Below the pieces are notes generated by a model. The model did not search any database. It was given only the letters and a program-made list of their open reading frames with translations, and was not told the origin of the DNA. Positions 34,001 to 49,000 of a stretch of DNA of 64,000 nucleotides are shown one piece after another. Both the position numbers and the translations under genes were made by a program. Numbering within the stretch: the stretch's first letter is position 1; each line of letters begins with the position of its first letter. This stretch comes from Amoebophrya sp. A120 (taxonomy: Eukaryota > Sar > Dinophyceae > Syndiniales > Amoebophryaceae), in NCBI GenBank assembly GCA_905178155.1, contig CAJINV010000003.1, positions 11,167,737 through 11,231,736 of the forward strand. The letters run 5' to 3'.

Positions 34001-37000
34001 ACGATTGTTGTAGGTGGGGGCTGCGAAGTCACAGACTCGTCGCCACAGCCGCTGTCGCAGAACACGCCCTACATATACGGGCCATCCGATACCGGATGGA
34101 AGTGTGGCGGTTTAGGCGTCGCGAAGAATGCGTGGGCGTTCTGCTCTTCGGACATCCCGGTAGAGCTGAAAACGGCATCTGGCGGGGACTGGACGCAAGT
34201 CTTCTGCACCAGCCCTTCGATGCCAAAGGTGCTCGGCGGCGGGTGCCAGCCATCGCAAGCGCCGTGGACCATGCACAAGAGCGCAAAAGTAGTTAGCGGA
34301 AATCCCACGAATGCGTCCTCGATGCTTGAAGGGTGGGAATGCGGGGGTGGTGGCACCGACAAGAATGTCTATGTGCTGTGCACAGAAAGCTGGGCCCCGG
34401 TACAGATACAGGAATCGCTGAGCGGCCCGGACTGGAACGACGCATATTGCACCAGTGGCACCATAGCTATTGGCGGAGGATGCGACGCCTACGTTTCGCC
34501 GTTCACTTACATTGCTCTGAAGCCCGACATAGCTTGTGCAAAAGTATCGCGCTCGTACTAATTCGAGTTGCTCCACCAATGACGAATGGCTCCTGACAAA
34601 TATTTGCGTCTGTACTAAGGAAGCAGGAGGTATTGATGTATATTAAATTTAAACCTACACTTTCATTAACTTTTCGTTTTAAGTTTGACCTTGAATGAAG
34701 CTATACTAGTGTGATACTTTTGCAATGCATGCGACAGCTCTGCGGCTCCGTACGATCCCACAAAGTTCACTTGTGGGGGTCAGGGTGGGGGCAAGCATCT
34801 CCAAGTCATGTGCTTCCCCAACGGGCATTACACATTTCCGGTTCAGCAAAGTGGGGGTTCGCTGCAGCACACTCAAGAAAACGCAAACACAACGACTGAC
34901 ATTCCCATCTGGATAAATGCCACCGCAGCCCACCCGGAAAACGTCTCGATTCACATTTACGCGGTCGATATGGTCAGGTCGCTTCAGGTTGGAACTCGTT
35001 CAAATGGAAGAAGCTACAAATTTTGCCATGCAAAAAATCCACACCATTCGGGCTGCTGCAATCAATTTTTTCTTTTTGAAGAGCCGCATGACAAATTTCG
35101 GAAGCAAAGACGAATCCATTCTGTCACGCTGTGTGCTGCAAAGACTAAAAAGATAAAGCCTTGCTGTGCTCATTCGCAGCTACGCCACCTCATCTAACCG
35201 CCAACAGGCTTACACTCAACCTCGATCGCCTGCGCGACAAGACAGGCTCAGGCGCTTTATGGTTGTGTCTCCTATCTCTTGCATCACAAAGTGGGACGAG
35301 TGCTTGTAAGTATTTCCATTTAGTCGATTTCCACCCTGATGATTCCATAGTGAAGGTAGTAGCCGAGTCGCTCTGCCCGAGCGTGGAGAGTGACCACCTG
35401 AGAAACGGTGTGGGGACAAATCTTGCACGGCAGACGTACGATGTGTCTCTGCAGTTTAACAATCTTCCGCTCACCGCATTGCGTGAGATCATCGTCCACC
35501 ATGAGGCAGGACAAACTACCTCCGCTAGTTGGTCGCTCGAATGGTCGCACCCGCCAGCACTAGCGGCACAGAATGACACCGTGCAGCTTGTGTCGAATCA
35601 GCGAACGCATATCCAAGCAAACGACACGCACTGGCGAAAGGGAGGCCGGCAGCTGCGCTACCACAGCGACTTTGACCAATGCCGGGAACAGCACAAGGAC
35701 ACTTGCTGGCGAAATTTGGAGCTCTCCGCTGCAGTCAATTATCGTCATGCAATCTCGAACGACGACGATCCATACCAGTACCGATTCCGGCCGTGGCCGG
35801 CCTTTTTCTCCAACGCCAATCGGCAGCAGACCTACTACGGCAGTACTACAGCGTCAAGTCGTGCAGTCTCCTGGGCCGATTTGAGCTCCGCCACCGGAGG
35901 ACATCTGAGTTTTGGCGAGTGCGGGCTTTCGACAAATGCAAATTCTGCTCTGGATCCAGCGTGCTGTCCGTTCACGGAGAATTTCATGGCGGATTGCGCC
36001 GCGACGAACGTCTGTAGGGGAACGTTTCAGGAACCGAGGGGGATCAGTGGCGGGTTTCCGATGGCGAACAACTTTTTTTCCTATGAGGACAGTAACTCCT
36101 CGGTGCAACACACTTGCCACGTTGATCTGACTTCTGCTCAAGCGAGTACGCAAGAAAAATACTGGATTCGAACTGACGTGACGCTTGTGTTCGTATTCCC
36201 GACTACCTCAACGGCCACGAGTACTACGCCTCCAGGGTACACCTCGCCAACTTCTACGACCTCAAACAATTCAAGTTCGTCTACGCCCCCGCCCAGTGCG
36301 CTTAACGGCAATCAGGCTGCTGCTGCTGGGACGACTACGAGTTCATTGAACGCAACGTCTGGTGCGTCGATCACGCGCGACCTTCTGAAGACGGTGCTCC
36401 AGGAGGAACTTTCGCTTCACTTTCCCTGGACTGCAGGCGCATCCGACCCGGTCCCCTACACTCGGAAAGTGGTTGTGCGCGATCTCGGGCAGCGCGAAAT
36501 TTTCTCGGACCGCAGCGGAGATGAACCTCGGGCGACGGTGGCAAATAACCAACGCCAGGAAATTTCACTGGATCTTTGGGTGGGCCCGTTCACGCAGCAG
36601 ATAAACGCGGAAAACCAAAAGCTTGCCTATAAGCAGGACTTCGTCGACCAGAAGCGCAGCTGGCTTCCTGCATCACACCCCGTGGAATTTGCGACGATGT
36701 CGATGCAGCTCTCCGACATGCGATATGAGAAAACAACTGGTCTTCATGTGGCCCCCGCCGACCTCACAGTTGAAACCGTAAGCACGCCGGCAAGAGCCGA
36801 CGGGGGCTGCGTGAGGCACCCTGGCCTTGTCGAGAGTGCCATCCGGGATGAAAATCGGATCCGTCCCGCATACTTGATCTTCGCGCACAACCGTACGTGT
36901 GCTGGAAACTCCTTCTTTTTCTTGCAGGGAGACGAGGCCAACGAGACAGCCTGTAAGCAGAGCTGCGATTCCCAGCCAACTTGCGAGTTTTTTCTCCTAA

Positions 37001-40000
37001 ACAAAACAGTACTGGGGCCAAGTTCAGGATCCTCGACCTCGCAACATGATGTCGATGTCCTCTCATGTGCACTCTTCACAGGTCCGCAGTGCTTTGATTC
37101 GAACACATTAACCCCAAATCTTCATCCTCTCGTATCCCCAGCAGGAGGCGCACCGTCATCTTCAACAAGCTCGGGCAATGTAAGCGACACAGCTGCAGCT
37201 GCAGCGTTTTTCACCACCGTGTGGCGCAAACAGCAGAACGTTCACGTGGGCAACGGCATTGCGATCCCCGGCTGCGCTGATGTAGACGAGTGCGACTCCA
37301 ATTTCTTTCCGCACCCCGTCTGCGGAAGCCCCGACTTTGGAAACTTTTGTGTCAATCTCCATGGCTCGCACAACTGTAGTTGCGGCTCGGGCTACGCTTT
37401 CGTAGCCGATCGGTCTACGAAGAATGGCAACAACACCGCGGAGCACTCTTCGATCTTCAGCCAGTTTTTCAACCAAACGCTTGGCCCGAATACACCCACC
37501 TGCATCGAGATTGATGAATGCTCTTCGCATTTGTGCGGTCCAGGTCCGGCGAACGTCTGCGTGGATAAACTCGGCCACTACGAGTGCGTCTGCGGTCTGG
37601 GCTACGAGCGCCACATGGCATACGACCAAAACGGAAAGCTTGTTGAGTCCTGTGTGGACATCAACGAATGTGGGTTCAACAACAGCGCGGGAACCTGGCC
37701 GGACGGGTTTTGCAGCCCTTGTGGCTGCGGCCAGGAAGCGAATTGCGTGAATGGCGAAAACAGCTACTCGTGTGGATTTTGCACTGCGACGTCGCACCCT
37801 GATGGGACGTTTGAGCTGAGTTCCTGGAGCCAGAGTAATCAGGCAGCCGGCCGCCACGGCAACTACCCGACAATCCTCGAAGGTAAGCCGATGTGTCGGG
37901 ATGTCGATGACTGCGCCGCAAGCGGAGGCCATGTTTCCTGCAACGTTTTATCCTACGCGACCCACATCAACAAATGTAAGGACAAGACGCCGGGTTTCGA
38001 CTGCTTCTGTGGCGCTGGATGGCGCAGAGCGCAGGTTGACGATTCGCCACCCTGGTACGGGGGCCCGGCCATACAGTACGGTCGTGCTTTTGTCCAGCTC
38101 GGAGACTGGCGGTTCGGGGATTGCGGATTTCAAGACGCGACTCTCGCTGGCTTTGCTGCGCTTGTCGCCAACGACACACCGACTGGCCTTCCCCAAGCCG
38201 TCCACATTTTTCAGAAAGACGCGGGCGCAGCGCAATGCAAGAGCTCCTCGGCACAGGTATCGATCTGCTCCGCGTGCGCCGATGCACTGTACAGTCAGCC
38301 CCTATCGCCCGACGGCCAGCTTGAAGACGTCTTTTTTGGTGATGCATTCATCCAATTAGGAGACTGGAGGCTCGGCGATTACGACGGAAAACACGCTTCA
38401 ATTTCGCACCGCTCCGGCAACACCTCCCAGGCCTTCAAACGTATCGACTCCAGTGCGGAAGGTACGCAGGGCGGCCACGACGAAGGTCCTGGCGCCCCGG
38501 TTGGCCCAATGAGTAACTACAGTACGTGGGACCGCCCAGCACAGCCACAAGGGGTGCAATACAGCCAACTTTCGCGGGTCGCATTTGGCAGTGCATTCAT
38601 TCAGATCGGGGAGTGGCGTTTTGGACTGCACCGCGCTAACCACTTCTCTATGAGCAACCAGATCGACCAAACTGCATTGATCTGGTCCTCTGCAAGATTC
38701 ATTGCGTACCCGGATCCCCTTCTTTATTTTGGACCACAAGGAGGCAGCACTTCATTGTGGACGCCCCCCTGGGAGACCAATTTTCCGCTACTTAGCTACG
38801 TACCAAAGTATCGCTCTACGTGTGTGGAGATAAACGAATGCGACTACGCGCCGTGCGACGTGCGCCCGCTGCATCTGCTCTACCCGCAAGCGGGCGCCAA
38901 ACCCGGCAGCTACTTGAACGTACAGCTCAGCCAGAACGTTTCGCACACGTGCTCGCACATCACCCAGCGCGAGCACTTGAATCAGTTCTACAGCTGCCAG
39001 TGTGCACCGGGCTTCGAGTTGCAATACTTGGATCCGCCACCGAGTGGAAGCAGCACCGCGCCGGTCTGCGTCGAAGTCGACGAGTGTACGGCATATACCG
39101 ATCAACATTCGGGAGGTCCGTGCTTGAATTTGCCAAACCAATGCTATGATCGCCTGGGCTATTGGTCATGCGACTGCGCGAGTCCCTTCCAGTTGCACTG
39201 GAAGAGCCTCGACCAATTTACTGGGGTCACTCCCACAACGGCGCCGACAACTACTCCCACAAATTTTAGGCGACTTCATCAGCATGACGCGCCAAATAGT
39301 CCTTTCCCAGCAGGAGAATCAGCGATCACACGTGAAGATTACCTTCTTCAGCCGGCCCATCATCGGAGTCCACGAGAGGAGCTAGGGAAAAAGCATGCAC
39401 ATCACGATATGCCTCAAGAACATGAACCCAAGCATGAAGTTGCCGAGACAACCAAAACCATTAACGTGATCGGCAAGGAGAAAGACAGCGACATTTTTAG
39501 CAAGGTGCTCTCGCCAACCGCAACTGCAAGAAGCCTGCAGCCAGAAACAGTTTCCTCGCGAGCTAGACAGCGCAGGAGAAAGCTTTCGACGTCACAGCCG
39601 CCCCTTCAGAGCTTTACCAGTTGCAACCACTCTGGGTGGCTTTGCCCCGAAAACATTACTTCGAATGGTACTTCCAAACTGGCATACCTTTTTGTGAATG
39701 GCACCCACGAACACAGCTCGGCCAAGACGCAGTGCGAAACTGCAAACGCGTTTCTTGCCACGATCGACAATCAGCAACAGAATGAGTGGCTTGTGTCCGC
39801 TCTGCTGTCGACCTGGCTGCCCTATTCCTCGGGCACGAGGCGCGTTTGGATCGGTGTGATGAATCTCCTCGATGATGGTGATTGGCGGTGGCACGAGAGG
39901 AATATGACCGCACGACGTTACGCAGCCGACGCTTCTCGCGAAACACTGTACAGCAATTGGGCACGAGGGAGCGATGGAGCCGAGTACCAAGCGTCGAATC

Positions 40001-43000
40001 TGTTTGCGCCAGGGGGGGACTGGCACGCGATTCCTCATTGGGAGCAGTATTCGTTCGTATGCAGTCACCGCGTCCATTTCTCACCACCAGCACCTCCGGC
40101 CCACCAGCTCACGACCTATCCAGCTCCCCCGGGTGGTCTGCCGACAGTCACGGAGTACGCTTCCTGCGTTTGTCCCTCCGGACAGGAGAAGGTTGTCGTG
40201 AACGCCACCCACGACACCTGCCAGGAGATCGACGATTGCGCGGGCAATCCGTGTGGACAGGCGGCCTACGGATTGCAGCACATTTGTGTGGATTTGCAGA
40301 ACCGCCACGAGTGCGAGTGCGCGGCGGGCCACGACCGGATACTCGTTGACTTCAGCCCAACCAACCAGCAGACCAGGAACCAAACGTGCCAAGTCCGCGA
40401 TAATTGCAAGGTCAACGCCGAAAATTTTTGCCAGGTACCACAAATCCCTAATCAGGGATCATCGTTAACACCGACGAGGAAAACAAGGATGCTGCAAGAG
40501 CAGGAATGGAATGAGTGTGAAAACACCGTGGAAGGATACACGTGTAAGTGCGCACCCAGTACGCACAGAAGCGAAAGTCGCCATCCGGCCCACTACTACC
40601 ACGACGCCGAGGGGACAATGCGGGAGTCGGTTTCCACCCACACTTCCAACCAGTTCTGCGTCCCGCACTCGACTTACTGTGCAGAGACCTGCTTCGACGG
40701 AATTCTCGCCGAGTTTGGGAGTCCGCTTTTCAGCATCTGGATTCGGGAAAGGGACCGGGAGATGATGCAGCTAATCCGCGACAAAAGGTACGGTAGGGAT
40801 CTGGTCGAAGGTCCTGGTCTGAACCTGTTGGACACATGCGTCCGGTACTTTGACGCGAAACGAAACACCGGCAACGAAACCGATGGCGACGCTTTCATGT
40901 CACACAACGCGTACGGGACCGCCCCGGATAAGCAGTGGACCTGCTGCTTGCTTTACGAGAACTATCTGGGTTGCCGAGCGCAAAGGTGCGGACTGACGCA
41001 GGACAAGTTCGCCGATTCCTACTACTCGACATGCGAAGTGGCAACTGGCGTGGCCTCCGGTGGCCTCTCGCCAGCGTCCCATCTGACCGAGACCACGTTT
41101 CTCCGCGGTCAGTACGTGCTCGAGTTCTCCTCGGTTGGGCGGCGCGACGCATTTTGGTCCCTGCTGGCAACCGAAAGTCCGCAGGGGCAAACCCTGTCGG
41201 AGGTCCGGGAAGTGCTCCGCTCGGAGTCGCTGACAAAAAACATCTTTCCGCAGGACGGGTTTGACGCCTGGATTCACGTGCGCAATGGATCTCTGGTGCC
41301 GCAATTCTTGCGTCTGCCTAACGGGTCTTACACAAACCAAATGAAGTTTCCCGTATCGAGGTCCGGGTCCATCTCGACGCGAGACATTGGCTCATCAAGT
41401 TTTGCAGATCGCCACCTCGTGGCCTCCGTGCTACTTGGGCCCGTCGATTTGGAGCGCGTTCAAGTTGTATCGACATCATCTCTTCAGTTGGTGCCTTTAA
41501 GGACCGGCTTGCTGCATGATTTGCGTTCCCTCCTGTCGCAGCATTCGCGGGAATACGTGCGCGCTCACGCGCAGGACGAACTGAACGCCCGGACTCATTG
41601 CGAAGATGGCACCTACAATGCTACGATTTTTAGTAGCGCGGAGGAACTGGCGTCAGTTTTCGCCAACACCAGCGCAATATCCGCGCTACTTGCTCCTGCT
41701 TCTAGCGCTGCTGTATCGATCCCAGCACCGAAAATGCGGGGACTGGCCCCTTCCACCCTTGGCACTACCATTGCTGGGTCTACTACGTTTTACTCAGAAA
41801 CAGGTGACCGAAAAGCAAAACAGGCCGAGAAGGCGATTTTAGTACGACCAGCCAGCTCTTCATCCTCCTCGTCTCGCTTGTTGAGCTACACTTCGGGAAG
41901 CATCGTGAATGGGCAGCAGGCAGCGCCTGAAACTGGGCTGGAGCATGTGCACTACGTGAACCCAAGCACGCAGCAAGTGACGGTCTGTCCCTTAAATGTC
42001 TGCGTTTACTTGAAAACAAACTTCGGGCGATGGGTGCAGGTAGATGCGAATGGGGATGTGAAGACGCGCACAACGCACGACTGTGAGCAGACGCAATGCC
42101 TGCACGGTGGCTGGGAGTGCTTTTACTTCACCCAGGAGGGAACCGACGGCCACACGGCCACAGGAGCAAGCACGTTCTTCTTGAAGAACATGGCGCACGG
42201 TAAATACTTGTGGGGCACGCAGGCTGGCAGCGTGGGCACCCAGAGTTGGGCGCAGACCGGGGAGCGGTGGAGCGTGCTGGTCAAGCAAGCGGAAGACCCG
42301 TCGGACAATCGCATAACGATGGCGTACGAGAACTACGAGGTGACCGAAAACGCTGGACAGGCGGACAGCCAGATGTCGCAGGAGGGCAGCGCGGATGGCG
42401 ATATCAAGTACGGGCTGAACGGCGATTGGGAGCGGTTTTTCACCCGGGACATGTGGGGCAACGCAGCGTGCCACGAACCAAAGCGGCCCAGTCGAGTATT
42501 CACCGGCTTCCACTGTAACGTCGGCCACAAAGTGAAGATCCGACACTCGCACAGCGGTCGGCTTTTGCACATGGCGGCCGGCGGAACCGCGGTAGGTGTG
42601 GATCAGCAGATTTATCTTCCAGCTACCACTGACACCGAAACGGACATGAACCTCAACAAAGCGGTGTGGTACATGACGAATTGCGGATTTGACGCCGTCT
42701 GCTTCCGCTCGATGCCAAACAAACACTACTTGTCCGCGGACGGCGGGTCAAATGTGTGGCGGGTGTCGGGTGAGAGCAGCATCGCGGGCTGGCACGATTG
42801 GGAAAGAATGGAAATGAGAAGCGTCGAGTCTTCTTCTAACACGACGTGCGTGTTCTCCCTGGCGCATGCGAAGACCCTATCGGAAAATCAGTCGGAAGCC
42901 GACGCCGACAAAAGAGACCAAATGCACACAAGTTGCGGCGCATCGGAACGCTGGGAGATCGTCGACGCCACGGATGCCACTCAGCACCGCTGCCACTGGT

Positions 43001-46000
43001 ACACAACTACGACCACAACCTCAACTGCTCCTGTTGTAGCCGCGACGACCGTGACACCATCGGCGAACGCCACAGCTCCTGCTACGACTACGACGTCACC
43101 GACTACAAGCGTACCGACGACTCCAACCGCCACCACAACTGTTCTGTCGTCGCACGGGGTGTGGTACCCACAGGAGCTGCTGAAACGGGCACAGTATGCA
43201 TTGCAAAAGTATCGTGCTTCTGCTTGTACAATTCACATGGTTGGTCATGGTAGATTTTTTCGATTTCAGGGGAGCAACTGTTGTCATGCGTGTGCAGGGT
43301 GGTATTGGTCTTGGTCAGCAGATCTATCACACAGAGTACGACTGCGATACTTTTGCAACGCATAAGCAGAGAAGAGGATACTACGCTGGACCGCCGGGTT
43401 GTCGTGTTTGCCGCGACAACGAAGAACTTGCGAGCTACCTGGATGAAGTTATCGCCCTGTGCCCCGAAGAGAGCGCGCTGCGGCGTGCAAATCAACCGGT
43501 CGCTTTATGTGCCTGCCTGATGAACCACGGCGCCTGCATGATGCAGCTGCGAAGCGGTTTAGTTTCGGGTAAGTTGAACTCCCGCCCTGTAATGCTTGGG
43601 GAGACTCTGTGTCCGTTCTATTGTGCCCACTACAATTCAACGCCCACCTGCCATACGTATCCAGTGAAAGAGTATCGCGCTGCTAGTACTATTAGTTTGC
43701 ATCAGATATAAATATATTTGCTCAGCATTAAATGCAAATGCGGAGAAGTTTGTCGTACTGGCTGACCTTAGGAGCGAGGTTCGTCTTGTTGATGCTTGAT
43801 TGCAATTCGTACGAATGCGATACGACTTTTGCGCAGGATAATACGAGATCAACGCCAATATCGAGCTCGGCCTCGTCTGACTTTGGTTCCGCCTGGGCGC
43901 CCCGGGGTTACACTCTCGAAGTGGCCTTGCAGCAACAGCCGGACCGAGACACCCTGAGGGCTCTGTTGGCTTGGGGAGAAGGCTTCGAAGGTGAGATCGT
44001 CGCCACAATGCGGGACGCATTCTTCCGACGGAACCGAGACACCGCCCCGGATGCGATCCGAACTCCAGCGGAGGTGTTTTATGCATCCAGCCCCAGCTTC
44101 TATCGCACTGGTGCAAATACCCCCGGGACATTGCAGCCGAATGCGATGAGTCTACACCTGACGAGTCAATTCGCAGTCACTGGCTGTGCCCCACTTTTCA
44201 CCGAGGCCCCGCTCGCTTCTCCTTCGACGACGAGCGGTGGCAGCACGGCGGCCGTGCGTCGCGAAACTGAAGTTCCTGAAGATGAGCCTAATCTCATGCT
44301 GCAGAACCGGCTAGGACGACAGCAGCTCCACTCATCAGCGAAGAAGATACGGAGAAAACCATTATTCTTCAGGCGTCTGGATCACGATCCTGGCACACCA
44401 GCTGCGACGAGTAGCAGTACCACTGTGCCGATGTTCAGTCAAGAACTGCTGAGGACCATGTACACCGCAGACAACTTGCCTTATCCTGCGGAACGCCCAA
44501 CACCCCTGCCGCCACGGGCGTACACATACGACCTCAACAGCGCTGCCTTAGAAGCATGCCTCAAGCGGACGGGGTCGAGTCTTTTTGTACCCGCCGGCAA
44601 ACAGTGCTACGTCGCTTGCAGCAGTGACGCGAGTACCGCCGGCGCGTCCTCGAGTAGCATTTCGTCGGCTGCAGCTTCGCCAGGTAGTAGTTCGGCAGCA
44701 AGCTCCACAGCGAACTACTTCTCTTGCCCGGCGGCACAGGCGGATACTACAGGCGCTGTTGCGGAAGCCGCCACTGCAGGCACGCAATCGTCTGGCACGG
44801 CTTCCACCGCGGACGCCGCGCGAGGTGGGGGGTTTCAACTGATAGGCCCCGGCTGTGGGTCGTTGGACTGCGACCCCCTGGAGGCGCAGATGGTTCCGGG
44901 AGGGGAGCTCGGAGCCCTGGAAATCTTGTATACCTGGAAAGCGCCGACGTCCCCAGAAACCGGCATGCTGACGCTCGTCCGCAGTCTGGACGAGGTGCTC
45001 TACGCGACCGCGCCAGCCGGCGCCGCCGAGACCTCGCTCGTGTCAGCGCGGAGTGTATTGGACTCGGCGGTCCAGCCTGGGAGCGGACCACCGCCCACGT
45101 ACGAGGGAGTCATGTCCCGCGCGTACGTGGTTGGATGCCGGCTGCCCACGTTCAGCCCGAGCTCTGCCATATACCAGGGAGTGTGCGTGAACGGGGACTA
45201 CCGGGGCTTCCCGGACGAAAATCCGTGCTCGGTAGGCCGGCAGTGCAGTTTTCAGCCACCCGCAGCTAACGGCATCGAAGCCCCTACCTGTTCGGGCGAG
45301 AATCTCTTTTCGGCAACATCGCCCCTGGAACAAATGGGAGCGGGCTCAGTCGACGGTGAAAACGTGGCATCCCGGCGAACAGCTAGCGGAGAAGTAGAAC
45401 CAGCCACGGCTGAAGCAGCAAGAATGAGAAGTACACTGGGCGCTACAACGCCTTCCGCTGTTTATTTGCGACGCAGAACCTCCTCGGCCACTTCGTCAGC
45501 AGATGAATCCTCGAGTGCAGCGGGGGGTGCGACTATCTCCAGCATGAGTGGCGACCAGTGCAGCATCTACTGCGCTTCGGTTGGCGCAGGAGGTGCAGCG
45601 CGTGGCGGTGTCTCTTTCATGAAGACATCAGCAGCTGAGGAGACCCGGGTTCTGCCGCCCGAGGCCCAAGAGTACCTGCGTTTGCAGGACGCACACGCGG
45701 GAGGAGAAAATATTAAAAATCCGGAAGTTGCAGACCCGCTCCCGGCGCTGCCCGTCACGGAAGCGCCGACGCAGGGATACACGACCGCGTACGGCACCAC
45801 CGTAGCCACAGACCACACGCAAATAGAGTCCGTGGAGCGGGTGTGCCACGACGGGGCTTTTTACACTCTGTACGACTTGGAGGAACTGCGGCAAAGCAGG
45901 GCGTCCACCATCACCGACAGCCCGACAACGTTCGATGCGACGCGTGTGAACCTGTTTCCGACTTGCGCCTCGTCCGCGGTAGCCGAGGTGGAGGAGATCA

Positions 46001-49000
46001 AGGTCGTCAAGTGCGAACTGGCATTCTCCCTGAGTGACGCGTTTTTCGCCTCGCTGGGGCCCGCATTCGTGTCAGGTTCAAGCGAGGAAGCAGCTCCACT
46101 GACCGGCGCTTCTACCGGGGGCGACGGTGTGGAGGAAGGGGCAGCTCTACCAAGTGCCGCAACCCGTGCCCCAAAAGTGATTCCGGGGGGGTCACCCGAG
46201 CAGACGTTGCCTCCGCCTCCGGTGGTCACGGAAGAAACCATCGCGGAGCGAATCACCGCACCCCGCACCGTCACGCAGGCCGAAAAGCAAAAAGCTGCGC
46301 AGGTTACAAGCAACATTGACAGTATCGCGATCGTGCTGCGCAACTCTCTGATCTCAACGGTTTCCCCGGACGACACCCTGCTTATAAATTCCTTCATATC
46401 GTCGAGTGCAAATATGTCTGGGTCGCGCGAAAATTGTCTGCTTATGTTCGTCGCGAAACACAGGTATGGTAATGGTCGTCTGGGATGCACACTACAGAGG
46501 CATCACAGATGCTTCGGGACCGTCGTGCCTGTTCCGCATAAGAAGTCCGTGTCCGCCTTTTGATGCCTATAAAGAAGTGGGAAGGTTACGGTGTTCAAGC
46601 GTCACTGAGTGTTTTACGATCAAGACTTTGCATGTTGACAACCCAGACATGTTCGCAATGCATGCTTCACGATGAACGGCGACATCACCGTGAACGTCGC
46701 GTACTACGGCCGCCGGCGTCGCCGTCGGCTTGGCGGGGCACTTGAAGTAGATTCGCGAAGTGCTGAAGCAGCAGAAGAGCCCACATCAACACGGGCAGCG
46801 GTCGACCCGAAGGAGAGAGATCAAAATGCTGCACAGGAGGTAGGAGAAAGAACACCCACGTACGACTTGGACGACGACGTGGACGATGTTTTTCTTCTCA
46901 CGACGAGCAGCAGCAGAGAAATAAAGCAGGCAGATCAATTGCAGTGGCAGCGCGAGCTTACGACGGGGTCCTCGTCGACCACATCGCTGAAGTTCGATTT
47001 CGAGGTGAAGTTCAAAGGCACCGACGCCGCCACCAAAGCCGACGCTGTCAGTTCCGCGATCTCCGCTGCGCCCAGCAGTGGTCCGGGCGCTCCTTCTAGT
47101 GGCAACACGACTTCGGCCTTCGAAGACGCCTTCACGGCCAGCTTCTCCACTGTGTTCGGGGTCTCGCAGTCTGCCATCGGCGGGATCTCGACCTCCGCCA
47201 CGGCCGCCACAGTTTTCGTGGAAAAGAACCGCTGGGAGTACGATCCCTGGGGCAGCTGCACCAATACCTGCGGTTCGGGCACGCAAAGCCGCACCTATTT
47301 CTGCTACATTGCGTCCGGTGCCTTCGACGCAAACTGTCCCGCGGGGGTCTCGCACGTCACCGAGCAGCCGTGCGAGGACTGGACGGGCTGCCCTTTCTTG
47401 ATCACCTGTCCAGTGGGGCAGCGGTACGGCTGCGGATGGCAGACTGCCATGGTGCTCGGAGTCACGGGATTCCTCCTGCTATCGCTCGCAGTGTACCTCT
47501 ACCGGGGCTGTCGCCGCCCGCGGGGCGGGAAGACGAGTCTGAAACTCGAGGGCGTGAAACAGACGAGCGTTGCTTGGCGCAAGGCCTGGGACGAGGAAAA
47601 AGGGAAAACCAAAATCGTGTGGGACCTCATCCCAGATTTTCAGCCTGGCCTTGTCGTTGATGGACGGGCGGTACTAGACACCAAGGAAGTTGAGCTCGAC
47701 GTGTTCAAAACGTTAACTGTTGAAAATGAAAAACGAGAAGCGCCTCCCCTGTTACTCGTGAACAGTATGTCGGCCGAGGACAAAAAGCCTGGCGACGCGG
47801 ACCAAGCGGAAAAAACGAAAGAGGGAACAATAGGCCAAGAGGGCGAGGATGCGCCAGACATGCAGCAGCTGTCCGCCGGTGCCAAGAATTTACTTCTGAC
47901 CGCGGCCGACGAGGAGACTGCCGGCGCCGCGTTTGTTCGACGAGCAGCGAGCAAAGAAAACTTGCCCCCAGCTGCAAGGGCACTAGAGGACAGCACATTC
48001 CTGCCCCACTGCTTCCACCTCCACGCTCGCGTGGATTACTGGAGCGAGAGCGGGCAGGTCTATCTTCCGGCGATGGTCGAGTCTTTCGACGCGAAGATGC
48101 AGACGCTGAACCTGTCACTCCGGGGAAACATGAAGAGGCAACACGTTTCCTTCCACAACGTGGCCGTCCCGCTTTCTCCCGGCGAACCGGTGGAATTTAC
48201 CTGCGGCCCCTCAAGTGGTGCTGGCGCCAGTGCGGGGCTCGCACTGCTACCCTCGTCGGTTTCATCTGCGCGGAAGAGCAAGAGAGTGACCCAGGGCGGG
48301 GGCTCACCTTGGGGAAAAGACATCGACGCCGACGCAACCCCATCTACTCCGACGTTGAAGAGAGCGAGGACGACCGCGATCTCGGCACGAAGCTCCGAAG
48401 CCGCCATCTTTCCTGATGAAGAAGACGAGGAAAACCGCCGGATGCTATACGGGCGCTGGTTTGGACCTTGTCATGTGGTTAAGACGCTTGGGGGATCACG
48501 TGGATACGTCTTGGAATTGCGCCGGGAGCTCGGAGTAGCTGCAGCTGCGAACGGAAGTAGATCTGCAACCACAAGACCGGAAATCGAAGTAGAAGCAGGG
48601 GGAGCAGTAGCAGCACGGAGAAGTACAGAAACAAGTAACAAAAGCTCGAACTTAGACCTTGGCACACGCGCGTCGAGCTGCCGGCGCTTTGTGGTCTCCG
48701 AGCGGTTGAATGTACGAAGGTTTTTCGCCCCGAGCGACGAGGTTCTGGTTTTTCGCAACCAAACTTGGCTGCGTGGGGTGGTGGTGGAAGCGAAGACTTC
48801 GACGAAAGTCCAAGAGGACGCAGCTACTCGCGCAGCTACAGTTGCGCAGGACCGTAAGCAAACTGAAAGCGAAACCCTCACGACTCCCGCAGAAGCCGTC
48901 AGAATGTTGAAACTGAAAGATGAGGGCGATGATGACGCAGGCAACGACGCGCCGCGTGACCACTTGGAGGTCATGCGGAAAGCCATCGACGAACTCGACG

